From Deinandra increscens subsp. villosa (taxonomy: Eukaryota > Streptophyta > Magnoliopsida > Asterales > Asteraceae): a stretch of DNA of 64,000 nt. The notes under the pieces are model-generated. The model searched no databases and was not told the DNA's origin. It saw only the letters and a list, made by a program, of their open reading frames with translations. Shown here in pieces: positions 26,150-37,941 of this stretch. Each line of letters opens with the position of its first letter. The first letter of the stretch is position 1. The DNA is taken from the NCBI GenBank assembly GCA_039602395.1, contig JBCNJP010000008.1:24870653-24934652 (forward strand), in the 5' to 3' direction. The position numbers and the translations under genes were made by a program.

Positions 26150-27823
26150 TCACATTTGTATACTTTCTGATTTGCCGAGCCTACCTTGCACATCGATCAA
26201 ATCTTCCAATTCTTGCTTTAACACCACTATTTCGTCAGTCGATATTTGATGACTTTGTTCAAAACGCTCAATCTCCTTGAGTAATCTTTTACACTTAGAA
26301 CATTCAACCGCTTCAACTTTTGAACTCTCAGAAATTTTAGGTAATTCTTCTTGAACCATGGAAACACTTGAATAAGAATCAGAATCAGTTAAAATGCTAT
26401 CATCATCGATATGACGAACAGTCAAAGCAATTGCAGGTTTAAAATTATTCCTTGTAGCTTCAGTGTCTGCATTCCATGCAAAATCATTTGGATGTTGAAA
26501 AGTATTGGTCCAATCATGAACAAGATTAGCAGACTTCAGCTCAACCTTCTCAGTTTTAGTTGATGGATGATAAACCAAATGTGCATGTTGACCAGTTTTC
26601 AATTTATGATCTGCAGAACTTGGACATTCTCGAGCAAAGTGACCATAATTTGCACATTTGTAACATTTTACCTTAGATTTATCCAAACCAATCTTACCCT
26701 CCTGATTCAATCTCTTCTTCCCAGTTCTGTTGAAAAATTTCTTCGTTCGTCGAACCAGCATTGCATACTGCCAATTTAGATCCATTTCCTCCAAATGATC
26801 ATAATCAATCTGATCATAATCTTTATTTGCTAACTCAGCATTACTCACAGCACCCGTGATAACACCAAAATACGAAGATACCAAAGCAGACATTAAAGCA
26901 TTATAATCATCAATAGTTTGAGCAGACAATGCAGTTTAATTTGAAGAACTCGGAACAGAAACAGTACAACCAGCAGAAGAATAACTTGAAGATTCAGATT
27001 TACCTGCCAGGAAGGCTGTTGGGGGTGCAGAATTAAGAATATTCGATTTCCCAGCATTCATTGTAGAATCATTTTCACCACGATACACTGCAGGATTCTG
27101 AATTTGTGTAGGAAGAGACTTGTTCACCATCAATTCCATATCCCTAGCCTGAATTCTTTGAACTAAATCATTGAAAGACAATCCTTGAAAATCCTTGTCA
27201 TGAGTAATCATCATAACATAATTCTCCCATTTTTCAGGTAGAGCTTCCAAAATCTTCTCTTTCATATCAGCTTCGTCTTTAGTAAGATTCACCAAGCGCA
27301 TTTCACTCATCAGATGAGCAAATCTTGCAATCAGATTGGGAATCGTTTCATTCTGATAATGTTTGAAACTATCAAACTCTTTCTTCAAAACCTTTTGTCG
27401 ACTTTTCTTGTACTGGTCATTGCCTTCACATCTTTTCTCTAAAGCATCCCATAGACTTTTCGATGTGTACTTACCAGCAAATTGATGAAGTAACTCTTTA
27501 GGCAAAGCCATCATTAAAGTACCATAAGCCTTTTTCTCTGCTTGATAAGCTTTCTTTTGCTCAGATGACATTTTTCTTTGAAGTATAGGTTCACCAGTTT
27601 CATCTTTAGGGTAAACATATTGCTCAGTGAACGCTAACCACATATCAATGTCATTTGTATCGACATATGCTTCAAACCGTTTAACCCAACTATGATAATC
27701 TTCCAATTTTAGCAATTTGGGAACTTTCTGACTTGTTCCGATTTCATTATCATAATTCATCATTGTTTGCATCGTAGCTTGAACCGAGTTTTGAATAGCC
27801 GCGAACGCTTGAAAATCAGACAT
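26150..27823 (-). pseudogene. Copia gag of the gag-only element, one in-frame stop
   Basis: Gag capsid protein of about 557 codons, starting MSDFQAFAAIQ at 27823. The N-terminal two thirds is a UBN2/DUF4219-type capsid domain (KLEDYHSWVKRFEAY, SLWDALEKRCEGNDQYKKS). A zinc knuckle CYKCANYGHFAREC lies at about 26624-26666, and a C-terminal coiled-coil-like segment (ECSKCKRLLKEIERF..) ends the protein. The frame is open from start to end except one TAA at 26936-26938, between the capsid and the knuckle half; the same position is Gln in element A. A single substitution is therefore the only visible lesion. Either this copy died recently, or readthrough or the N-terminal fragment is enough. It resembles the gags of elements A and C but is a separate family. 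Confidence 0.85.
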
Positions 27824-28348
27824 TTTCGAAACACAGGTTACTGTTCACTCCGAACCTCGTCCAAACCTAATATATCCTCCGAACTTCCTTCGAACGTGGT
27901 TCGAATTCAGAAACACAGTCCGAACTCTCTCCGATCTCTCACCGAACCTCGTTAACTCCAAAACCCTCCGAACGAGCTCCGAACTACAAAACAGACTCCG
28001 AACCTTCACCGAACTCCTCCGAACGTACTCCGAACCTGGTGTTTGGAGCAGTTATGCCGAGCGAACTCCGAACCTGAAGTGCGGAGCAGTTACGCCGAAC
28101 GAGGAGTTCGGCCGAACGCGAAATTTCGGAAAAATTTGGAAAAACTCACTGAATTCGACACCTCTCGAGCTGAGACTACTCAAATGAACAAAAACGAGCA
28201 AAAACACACAATTTGAACGTAAAGCATGGTGTTTTAGACGAGATTTTTGAAAAACGAAGATGAAAAACGAGTTTTGAAAGTCAAAAACGTGAATTTGAAC
28301 TCGATAACTCGAAAAACACTGATCTCCGACTAGTAGAACAAACCTAAT
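27824..28348 (-). other. Leader of the gag-only Copia with dispersed GTTCGGAG array
   Basis: Between primer-binding site and gag. On the plus strand about 18 copies of (C/T)CCGAAC(C/T) lie at 27845-28115, spaced by variable sequence. The remaining part (28116-28348) is AT-rich without notable signals. The same CCGAAC/GTTCGG motif forms the palindromes in this element's LTRs. Confidence 0.85.
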
Positions 28349-28362
28349 GCTCTGATACCACT

Positions 28363-28689
28363 TGAAATTGCCTGAGCGTGAGGATCTTCTACTTAGTCGT
28401 ATAGAAATCAATGTAAACGAGTAAAACACAGAGAGTAAATACAACTGAGACTTGTATTAACCACAGAGACCACAAAGTACACTCAGAGAAAGTTATAACA
28501 CGGAAGCTGCTAATTCTATACAAGACGAACATATTTATAGGCTGAAAACATGACTGGCCGAACCTCAGGTTCGGCCAAGCTTCGGCGGCTCCGAACCTGG
28601 AGTTCGGCCAAGGTTCGGCCAGACCTAAACTTGCACGTTCCGTCTTGTTCTCAATACTTCACATGACGATCAGGAACCATGTATCAACA
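28363..28689 (-). repeat. 5' LTR of the gag-only Copia element
   Basis: 327 bp, same ends as its partner. Differences by eye: near 28444, 28539, 28587 and 28652. CCGAACC/GGTTCGG inverted motifs at about 28558-28622. Confidence 0.95.
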
Positions 28690-28925
28690 AGGACACGTAC
28701 GATAATATACATATACATACATTTATATCTTTGGATAAATTACACTTTTAGTCCTCTGACTTGTATTTAATGCATATTACCCCTTTATCTTTTTATGTAG
28801 TTATTATTTCAAGTCCTAAAACTTTCCTAAATGTATTTCTAACATTCTTAAAGATTTTATTACGTATGAAGAGGAATATAATTACGATTTTATGTATAAA
28901 TATTATATATATATATATATATATA

Positions 28926-29517
28926 TGAAAAACTGAGGTGGTGACCAAATACCTTGGTTGCGGAAGCGGATCGAGTCTTTGTGTAACTCGTTTTTGTAGA
29001 AACAAATGAACACCCGGATATGAACACGATGGTGTTTGAGATGTGATGATGATGATGAGCAAAGCTAGTATAAACATGATAGATGAAGAACGAGATAGAT
29101 AGATAGATAAACAAGGTGGAATGATAGATATATAAAGATAACCGAAAGATTACATTTTACCTACCCCACGCATTCCCGGGTATCATGAACTTACTAGGTG
29201 AGTTCATGAACCCTCAACAAGCTTCAAAGAACCATGACTAACTCTCTCTCAAAGTATCACTCATCATCAAGTCTTTCACATGAGAAAGACTTACTATATA
29301 TAATACAAACTCACTAAGGGCATAATAGTAAACTACCAACTAGTGACAATATTTAAACAATAAATAATATTCACTAGAGCCATCTTCTTTAGTTGAGTCT
29401 TGTATCTTGAGTTGTCATGGTCTTCATCGTGTTGTCGGGACGGTTTAAGTTAGGTGGCCGTTGAGTATAAATCACATCTATCCAAATCTTGTTGGCTCGG
29501 TATCTCGATTCCCAACA
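28926..29517 (-). repeat. 3' LTR of element Y
   Basis: Minus-strand start TGTTGGGAATCGAG, end CACCTCAGTTTTTCA. Contains a short GATA run (about 29095-29109) and a GATGAT run (about 29045-29057). Confidence 0.9.
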
Positions 29518-32096
29518 ATCTCCCTCTATTTGGTAGATGGTATACTCAACACTTGTGACATAGGTTCTTGTGTTCTTGCAACTTGACTTCAAGATAATCT
29601 TCATGTAGTTTCAAGTCTTTCATTCTTCAATTCTCCTTTGTGAAGCTCCCCCTACAATAAGCATTCTTCTAGCCCCAAACCATAGGCTATAATGCATAGG
29701 GTGTTTACAGACTTCAACACAATGGCAAGCTACTTGAGGACTAAGTCATAAGTCAAGGTACCAATATTGTTGAAAGTAAACAAGATAAAGGATCTATGAA
29801 AATTCGAGAATTAACTCCACAATTCAACCATCTTGATATACTTGGCCGAATACCAAACCAATGCTTTTCACGAAGATAAACCACTTCTTTTGTGCTATTA
29901 ACCTTGCCTTGATTTTTACCATAATGGCAATGTCACAACTGTTACGGCTTGAGGACGCCTCGAAGATTAAAAATCACAATGCTTTCTTTTGCTAAACCCG
30001 CTGCAAAAAGTCTCATAAGATCATAACATCTTCTCCCCCTAGACTTTTGCAACTCATAGCAAAAAAATAAAATAAAAGCATGTTGTTGTAGACAAAACAC
30101 ATCCAAGTAGCATATCGCAAACAAAAATCAGCCTTGCAATATCAACCGGTTATTCTTCATAATCCAACCAATAATAAACCCTTTTCGTCTTCAACATATC
30201 GACCCAAACTTGTGCACAACTTTCATAACCAATTCACCTCATAGCACGTCTGCCATAAAGAAGTAACTTGATATAAAAGCATAATTTAGGTGTACCTGAA
30301 ATGTTTATGATGCATCGGGTTCTCGAGAGAACGAATAAAAGAAAATATGAAGTGGTTGATGTGGATCCTCATGGCTTCAATTCGGTTGCTACTATGTGTA
30401 GACAACAAAAGAAAAATATAACAGTAGCTCACTGTTGAATATTTATCCCAAATCTGTCTACATGTCTGATCTGCCCGAACAATTAAATTCGCAACCTATT
30501 CCCTTAAATCTCATAACAACCAACAGATTTAAAGAAATGAACAGGCCCAAGCAAATTGTATAGATCAGCGGCCTAGTGAAAAGGAACAGCAGCTTAATGG
30601 AAGAATAACCAGGCCCAAATCAGTTTCTTTTGAGACATTACAGCACGTTCCTTTGTAGGGAAAAGAAACGCTAAAGCTGGTTGAAACATATCACGTACCA
30701 GAGAATAAAAAATGCGCCTCTTTCACACTTCATTGTTTCTGTCAAAACAAAAATCAAGGAGCCGATGGCCTGAAGGCTAATTCCGGCAATCAAACTTTAA
30801 CAGAAACGAATACCTGGTGACCGGTTGGTCGAGGATTCCGGTTGGTTCAGATTTCCGGTTGATCGAGTCTTCCGGTTGAAGGTAAGTCGTTGTTCCAGTT
30901 GAACGTCGGTTTCCGGTTGAACATGAAATTCCGGTTAAAGTTCCATTCTCCGGTTGAACTTGACTTTTCCGCTTGAACTTGACAGATCCGGTTGAACTTC
31001 TCATCTCCGGTTGAAGTCTTGAGTTCCGGTTGAACTCAATGTCCGGTTGAAGTTTCCGGTTGAACCTCAGAGATCCGGTTCAAGATTATTTTTCCAGTTG
31101 AACTTCAAAACCCGGTTGACTTCGCGATTTTCTGCCTGAAAACGAACATAACATAGCTCTGGTTGGTTACTATACCGGTTGGACTGTTACCTCCGGTTGA
31201 GGTGGATTGGCCGGAACTGGTCTGAACGGATCTGACTTTCCGGTTTTCATGAGCCGGGGCCGGTCCGTTTTTCCGGCTGAGCAGGAGACTCCGACTGAGC
31301 CCCATCACCATCTTCGACCTCTGTCTTTAACAAACCCTTGAACATCGACCCAGAACTGTTAACAGAAACGAGTATACGAACGAGCTCGAGCTACAGTCTC
31401 GTGTTCGTGTTTCTGTTTTCCGTCATCTTCTTTTAGTCGAAACCTGTAACACACTCAATATTTTGTATTTAGTTATTCTAAATTTTTAGAGAGAGAGAGA
31501 GAGAGTACAATAGTTGACTTTGAAAAGAGTGAATGTAGGGATTGGACATGTAGGTGGCTGTGACAGAAAAGTTGGGTGGATATTAGGATAATTCTTGACA
31601 AAAAGTACACATTTTTGTGGAACCCAAGAAACTAAAGTCCAATAAAGTTAATTGAAATTTACACACAAAGAATAAAGTGTGATGTGAAAAGAATATTCAC
31701 ACTTTTCAAGAAAATCTTGAGATCTACAATTTAAAAGAAAGTTTGACCATGAATTTTTAAATTAGAATATGCATACGTTAAATATGCAGGAACATTCATG
31801 TTTGAGGTTTATATTTTGACAATAGGAAATATCATAGAAATCTATTTGTGTTGCTGGACTTAAACACAAACACTCAAGTAATTTACTTTTAACAACTCAA
31901 GAATATAGGATTAAATAGGTTTTGACTAATCTAAGAAAGAAGACTTCAAAAACCTTTTTCATAGACGTTTGAAATACATGGAGGGGAGTTCGAAAATCTT
32001 TCAAAAAATATAAAATCATCTCCATTTGTTTACGAACACAAAGTTGAGATATCAACCGTGAGGTTGCATTATCTCGACCGTGGCTCTGATACCAAT
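29518..32096 (-). other. Non-coding interior of element Y
   Basis: No recognisable protein motif on either strand. It holds the CCGGTTGAAC array (30820-31200), a GA microsatellite (31491-31505) and AT-rich DNA. Confidence 0.75.
30820..31200. repeat. Dispersed array of CCGGTTGAAC motifs
   Basis: About 19 copies of a core (T/C)CCGGTTGAA(C/G), separated by variable spacers of about 5-20 bases. On the element's own (minus) strand the array lies about 0.9 kb after the primer-binding site. Confidence 0.9.
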
Positions 32097-32683
32097 TGAA
32101 AACTGAGGTGGTGACCATATACCTTGGTTGCGGAAGCGGATCAAGTCTTTATGTAACTCGTTTTTGTAGAAACAAATGAACACCCGGATATGAATACGAT
32201 GGTGTTTGAGATGTGATGATGATGATGAGTAAAGCAAGTATAAACATGATAGATGAAGAACAAGATAGATAGATAAACAATGTGGAATGATAGATAAATA
32301 AAGATAACCGAAAGATTACATTTTACCAACCCCACGCATTCCCGGGTATCATGAACTTACTAGGTGAGTTCATGAACCCTCGACAAGCTTCAAAGAACCA
32401 TGAATAACTATCTCTCAAAGTATCACTCATCATCAAGTCTTTCACATGAGAAAGACTTACTATATATAATACAAACTCACTAAGGGCATAATAGTAAACT
32501 ACCAACTAGTGACAATATTTAAACGATAAATAATATTCACTAGAGCCATCTTCTTTAGTTGAGTCTTGTATCTTGAGTTGTCTTGGTCTTCACTGTGTTG
32601 TCGAGACGGTTTAAGTTAGGTGGCCGTTGAGTATAAATCACATCTATCCAAATCTTGTTGGCTCGGTATCTCGATTCCCAACA
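32097..32683 (-). repeat. 5' LTR of element Y
   Basis: Direct repeat of 28926-29517, with small indels and scattered substitutions. Confidence 0.9.
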
Positions 32684-32693
32684 ATATATATAA

Positions 32694-32730
<37 letters not shown>

Positions 32731-33180
32731 TAATTTACATTCTAGCCCTTCAAACTTTACAATATTTATCATTTCATGTTATGGATCATATTAGGATATA
32801 TTTTTACTAATTTATAAGTCTTGGGATACTTATAATACGTATAATACTTGTATACGTTTATATCTTTACATAAATTACTCTTTTACTCCTTTTACTTTTC
32901 CGTTAGCGATTAACACAAGTATTCACACGTATATTTATCTATCAGTTCACATATGTATCATCATGTTATTCATATAAACATATATCCATCTCATATTTTT
33001 ACTTTCTTTAACGTTCAACACATTCGTTTCTGCATGATTTACTATATTGGCCATCAAATACGTATTTGCAGCTTACCTAATGCATAGTTTTATCATGTTC
33101 ATCAATCAAGCTCACGAATTTGTAATATAAACACATATTTACTATATATATCATGTATCTATAATATTTGGGATATTACA

Positions 33181-33268
33181 GTGGTGATGAAAAGTCTAAG
33201 AAACCACTAATCTTTGTTAACCTTGTTTAGTTAACATGTTTATTTGCCATGAGAACATAGATGTCATG
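33181..33268. other. Short flank between element X and element C
   Basis: 88 bp without signals. Apparently the continuation of the target sequence that ends at 6004. Confidence 0.4.
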
Positions 33269-33316
33269 TTAGAACAAGTTTTGTGTCTAATGTTAGATCT
33301 TGGTGTGTATTGTAAT
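33269..33316 (+). repeat. 5' LTR of element C, left piece
   Basis: First 48 bp of the LTR, ending in the Athila target duplication GTAAT (33312-33316). It continues at 45343. Confidence 0.85.
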
Positions 33317-35260
33317 TGATGTGTCGGAATTGAACAAGAAAAACAGTCAAGTTAAAAATGGTAAATACTGAGTGACCAAACCACACACTAGGGCAAGCGT
33401 ACCCGTCGTATGCAATATAGTATCAATAAGTACCGGATATCAATCCAAGGACGCGTAACAGGCTCTCGATACTGGAACTTTGCTAATATTTAGTCTAACA
33501 TGATTTGATTTTCAACAACGGAAGGAAAACAGATAACAATGTAACTTAAATAGCTAAGAAACAAACCACGGGTACTAAGGTGAAATTCAAATGAGAGGAA
33601 GGGGTGCTACTTGGTAAGGAATCTTTTGGGCCGACGGTTGACTACTAGATTGACTACTTCATGTGAAACTATCCTCTAAAATCGATAACCTAGATAACTA
33701 AGACTATAGACACATCCAAGCAGTCTAGGAAATCCTAACATGAAGTCTGGATAGTAAAATGATACTTAATGCTAAAAGGTCTAATCACTTCGGTCAAAGC
33801 AGATCAAACACATATGAAACAGAAAGCCACTCGGGAGGTCTCTCTATATGGAATCTATCACACACTAGAATACTAAAATGGAATCTATAAAACCTAGGCA
33901 ATGTCTAACGCGTGCTACGGGTTAAAACCTTAAGTTCTCAAGTATTCCAACCAGTCGACAAAGTCAAACAACCACCTAGTATGCTAAACGAGTCGGTCAA
34001 TTCTATCCAACACAAATATCATGCAATATCGGCCACAAGTTGCAATCACAAGATCATGTAGGAGGTATCCGGATCATGCATTTAATTTAAACTAATAAAA
34101 GTTAAACCAAATAATAATTAAACCACTAATTAGGACAAAGTTCTTTGAACCTAAGTGATTTAATCACCTCAAGTAATCACAACAAAAGCCAAACATGCTA
34201 ATATGACTATTTCATAGATCCAAATTAGATTCATAAGCAAAAAGATCACATCACATGAAGAAAATCAATCTAATAATCAAGTCGACCCAAATTCATCCAA
34301 AACCAAGAAACACACTAGATCTAGCCAAACATGATGTTTAATATCAATAAAAACATGATCTTTATCATCATCAAGAAATAAAAATAAAAGATAAAGAAAT
34401 AAAACCGAGATGAAGTGACCACTCGATTTAGCTCCAAATCTTGAACCTTCACTCCTTAAGCTTGATCTTTAATCCCCTCTTCATTCCATGTATTTTTTAT
34501 GGTGAAGTGAAAAAAATTAAAAATGGATAATTCCTGAAAATGGATGACGGCCGCTCTTCAAAAGAAAAATGGAATCCCCCTTTTTTTCTTGCGGCTGTTG
34601 CTCCTCGAGAATTTAGGGTCTCCTCATTTAATTCAGCTGGGCTGCGATCCATGCTATTAATTCGAACTGGGCCTGCTCTTGTTGCTGTTTGGGCTGGTGC
34701 ATGACAAAATATGGGAGAATTGAACTGGGTTGCTCACCTATACTTCGCTGGGCCTGTGACAATTGAAAGGGATTTTAGGATGCTCATTAATCTCGTTGGG
34801 CTGCAGAAACAAAAGGGAAGTTGGCTGGATCTAAAGCAACAAATGAGAATTGGGCACCAATTCCATTTTGGCGACTGTGCTCAATCTCTTGTTATTTATT
34901 TATTTCTTTCTTTTTTTTTCTTTTTTTTCTTCTTCAAATGTAAACTTTTAAACTTCTTTTCTTGACCGCTCCCGAGCTCGCATCAAGTCCCCAATTCATT
35001 CAAATTCACTCGAGACCACCAACTATCTAAAATTCAACAATTATACACCACAATAAATATCACAAATTAATAATTCTCAATCAAAGACCATTTTAAATGT
35101 GAAGTTTAGATATTTCTCAAATATTAAACTAAAACCCATTTAAAAATAAATATTTCAAATATTAATCAATAAAGTACCAATTTTGATAATTTTAATTTAA
35201 AAGCTTATTTCAATGCGGGATTTTTATTTATTTATTTTATGCATTAGATGCTACGCATCA
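33317..35260 (-). repeat. 3' LTR of the Athila element
   Basis: 1944 bp, with TGATG/CATCA ends. An apparent ORF at 34711-34965 recurs in the other LTR but has no recognised domain. Confidence 0.95.
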
Positions 35261-35276
35261 AATATCCCCACACTTA
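35261..35276 (-). other. Polypurine tract of the Athila element
   Basis: On the minus strand AAGTGTGGGGATATT abuts the 3' LTR. A closely similar AAGTGTGGGGATGGGGG lies further inside (36753-36771). Confidence 0.8.
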
Positions 35277-37941
35277 AGCTTTGCTTGCCCTCAAGCAAAA
35301 ATCCCATGCAACAGTTTCATAAGCCAATCGAAAACGCAACGTTCACCCAACCCAATGCAACTACTCAAGCCCACATGCATTGTCAATTCCCAAGATTTAC
35401 ACTTTTTAAAAGATTTATAATCCAACAAGCAATTATGGTAATTATTTAAAAACATGGAAATGCTTACTAGCTCGACACACATCAAGGTTCAATCAAACAA
35501 GCATCACACTCCTCACAATGATCACTCAACTCGGTGAAATTTAGTGGATAGATGATTAAAAGGATCATCGATTTAAGTGGATCACTCAAGGCCAAACATG
35601 CACTTCATTGTCATAAGCTTGTATCGAAATCGCATCTCCACCAAATAACATAAAACAAGACATAAATCAAGAGGACTTTATTAAGGGTTGTAATGTTAGG
35701 CTAGGGTTTAAGGTATGGAATGGGAATGTGAAAGTGGCGAAGTGCTTAGGAATCCGGAAAAGTCAATAAACAAACTAACACAAAAAACTATTTACATAAG
35801 TAACTCAAAGTCGGGCAATTTTGACCCGAACACAAAAGCTAAGAACAACTCTATATTTTTTTAGCTTTATCTTAGGTCTATGACCTCCAATAATGAGCTA
35901 CAATTTTCAGCATTTTTTTTTTCTTTTTTGATTTTTGATTTTTTTTTTTTTTTTTACAATCTCATATGAATTTCTAGAATGGAGATTGAGTACTAGGAGA
36001 ATCACACTTAATCACCTTTTTTTTTAAACTAAAAACAATACTTGATGTAAGTAACCAAAACAATATACACAAAGTCCTAAACTAATCCGGATTCTTCACA
36101 CAAGGGTTAAAGAACAAAATAAAGGCTAATCAAAAGGCTAAATGGGTCAAAAAGTGGGAAAATCAAACGAGAAGGAAAAAGGCTCAACGGGTTTTCTAAG
36201 GGATAATGTTTTAGGGTAGGAAAATGATAAAATCAAAGAAAAAGGCTAAGTCAAAGGGGGTTAATCCTAATGCCTCTATCATTTCTATGCCCAATTTTAG
36301 TTCATGATCTCGACACGTATAAACAACACAAGTTCTAAAATGAAAGCGCATGATGGCATAACACTCAACCAAATGAAAGTGAGTAAATAATGTAACATAT
36401 AATGCAATTTAGGCTCAAATATCTCACGGAAACGGATGGATAAAGGCTACCGATATGATGCAAGCTATCAATCCCCCATCCGATAGTTTCACTAAGTAAA
36501 GCATCCCATTTATTGATTTTATTTGAAAAAAAAACACTTGCTTGGAAATACTTTTTCAAGATACTCGAAGAAAAGGTTTTGACTAGAGACAAGCATCGTA
36601 AACACAGGCGAGCAAAACGTCACGAATTACATCAACGGGCCAACTTCCATGTGCAAAAAGACGGGCAAAAATCTCAATTTCAACTAAAAATAGGGGGATA
36701 TGATAAGAAAATTTGAAAATTTTCACAATTTTAAGCAATTTCAGTTCAATTTACCCCCATCCCCACACTTAATTCGTACATTGTCCCCAATGTACGCTAA
36801 ACAAAACAAAATAAAGGGGAAAGGGAACTGAAATACTCCCCTATCACTGTCATGTGCCAGTGTATGGATGCTGAAAAAAAAGAATCGAGCCAGCTCTTGA
36901 CTGAACAGGTGCCAGAGCTGAATCCACAAATGCCAAAAATCCTCCACAATCAAAGTATGCATCATGAAACAGCTCTCGACGAACATGCCAGAACCGTCTC
37001 GCCAGAACAAACTATCATCCAAGCACAACCAAACCAAATAAATCACAAATATAAATCAATAAAGCATAAATATCTCGAGTTGTGTGTCAACAAATGAATG
37101 CAAAATGAAAAATACAACTCGGATAATAACTAAACCGGAGAATCAAGGCACTTGGTGGTCCCGTGGTGAATCTGGAAGAAAACAAAACCCAAAATGAAAC
37201 CAACGCGATCGAATTGCAAAATTTGGCACTTTTAAAAGATATTTGAAAATTTTAGTTCTTGGACGACTGATCAAATGCGGGCCGTTTGTTGTGAATTATG
37301 AAGTGAACGGCCGGCATTTAACCAAAAGTCAACAGAGCTTACAACACAAACATGCAAACCGCCCGGAATGGAGATTGAGTACCAGACGATTCGCAATGTG
37401 TGCATCAAAAGACCTGCTATGCCAATTTGCAACCAAAAGCTCAGCAGCACCAACCAACATCAAATACCAACCCACAGAAAAGTAACATTTGATCAAAACA
37501 GATCGTTTGTTTGTCAATTATGAAGTGAACGGTCCACGTTGACCAAAAGTCAACCCCAAGAAAAACCCAGATACAGACCGTTGATTGTCATTTATGAAGT
37601 GACGGTCTCGTATCATCCAAACCTGCGTAAATTCATGAAAATACACTTTGCGAACCGTGGGAATGGAGATTGAGTACCCGACGGTTCACAAACTGTGAGT
37701 TACCTACCAACCCCATGAAGCAATACCAAAATGATAAGTCCATGCAATTCCAACAGTGGCATGCTTCATAACAACCTGCAAAACTTACACAACGCATAAA
37801 AGAGAAAAAGAAAAATAAACAAACACTAAAGTAAACAAACTAGCTAACAGTCAAAATAAACTACTAATAAGAAACATAACATGAAACAAGCAAAATAAAG
37901 TAAACAAGTACTCGGGTTGCCTCCCAGAAGCGCTGAATTTA
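35277..37941 (-). other. Non-coding 3' region of the Athila element
   Basis: About 2.7 kb where some Athila elements carry an env-like gene; none is visible here. Contents: poly-T/A tracts (about 35915-35955), a second polypurine-like block next to the inverted repeat CATTGGGGACAATG (36779-36792), three exact copies of a 17-mer, and four hairpin-forming repeats (37280-37687). Confidence 0.8.
37280..37687 (-). ncRNA. Candidate structured 3' region: four repeated hairpins (Athila)
   Basis: Three units enclose TTATGAAGTGA with stems GGCCGTT/AACGGCC (37280-37312), GATCGTT/AACGGTC (37501-37534) and GACCGT/ACGGTC (37576-37607). The stem bases change together (G-C to A-T at the second pair; C-G to T-G at the third). 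A fourth hairpin, GAACCGT/ACGGTTC (37652-37687), encloses GAATGGAGATTGAGTAC. The stem is kept while the sequence drifts, which suggests an RNA structure; its role is unknown. Confidence 0.5.

Larger units (their letters stand above)
24696..28689 (-). mobile_element. Gag-only non-autonomous Copia element (TR-GAG-like, 3994 bp)
   Basis: Two 327-bp LTRs (24696-25022, 28363-28689; 4 differences by eye), with a 5-bp target duplication AGGAC at 24691-24695 and 28690-28694. The undisturbed target is visible in the other X LTR at about 19346. A Met-tRNA primer-binding site lies at 28349-28360 (minus) and a polypurine tract GAGGGGGAGTT just before the 3' LTR (25023-25033). Inside is a nearly intact gag and then about 1.1 kb of non-coding DNA; no protease, integrase or reverse transcriptase. 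This matches terminal-repeat retrotransposons with GAG domain. The non-coding part resembles 59130-59290 of element C, showing descent from the same Copia group. Confidence 0.9.
28926..32683 (-). mobile_element. Element Y: non-coding LTR retrotransposon (3758 bp)
   Basis: Two LTRs (28926-29517, 592 bp; 32097-32683, 587 bp) with a target duplication ATATA (28921-28925, 32684-32688). It landed in the TA tract of the right X LTR. Primer-binding site TGGTATCAGAGC on the minus strand at 32083-32094; polypurine tract ATAGAGGGAGAT just before the 3' LTR (29518-29529). The interior of about 2.6 kb has no gag or pol motif. Met-tRNA priming and TGTTGGGAAT LTR ends suggest Copia. It must depend on other elements for proteins. 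Confidence 0.85.
6005..33180 (-). mobile_element. Element X: Tekay/Del-like Gypsy retrotransposon, gag-only, heavily invaded
   Basis: Both LTRs, read on the minus strand, start TGTAACATCCC-like (ends at 20265 and 33180). After removing later insertions the two LTRs come to about 3455 bp (left) and 3475 bp (right), which supports the reconstruction. The interior (20266-21943) has a polypurine tract, a broken gag and a degenerate Met-tRNA primer-binding site, but no protease, reverse transcriptase or integrase. Possible target duplication ATGGT (6000-6004) versus GTGGT (33181-33185), one mismatch. LTR divergence is clearly larger than in the elements nested in it. Assignment to Tekay/Del rests on LTR size, LTR ends, primer type and the gag. 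Confidence 0.8.
21944..33180 (-). repeat. Right (5') LTR of element X, split by two insertions
   Basis: Own sequence is 21944-24690, 28695-28925 and 32689-33180, about 3475 bp. It aligns end to end with the left LTR. It lacks the LARD, the copia-like fragment and the MITE. The palindrome found at 19182 recurs at 24514-24528 with one C-to-T change. Confidence 0.85.

Noticed and set aside
30820..31200. Tandem satellite
   Set aside because: Spacing and spacer sequence vary too much; better described as a dispersed motif array.
34711..34965. 84-codon ORF repeated at 44788-45042
   Set aside because: Lies in both Athila LTRs, so it is duplicated by the LTR structure; the protein ends in a homopolymer-encoded Phe run and has no domain.
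35213..37485. Possible env-like gene in the Athila 3' region
   Set aside because: Only short ORFs on both strands, no signal peptide or membrane segment, dominated by repeats and homopolymers.
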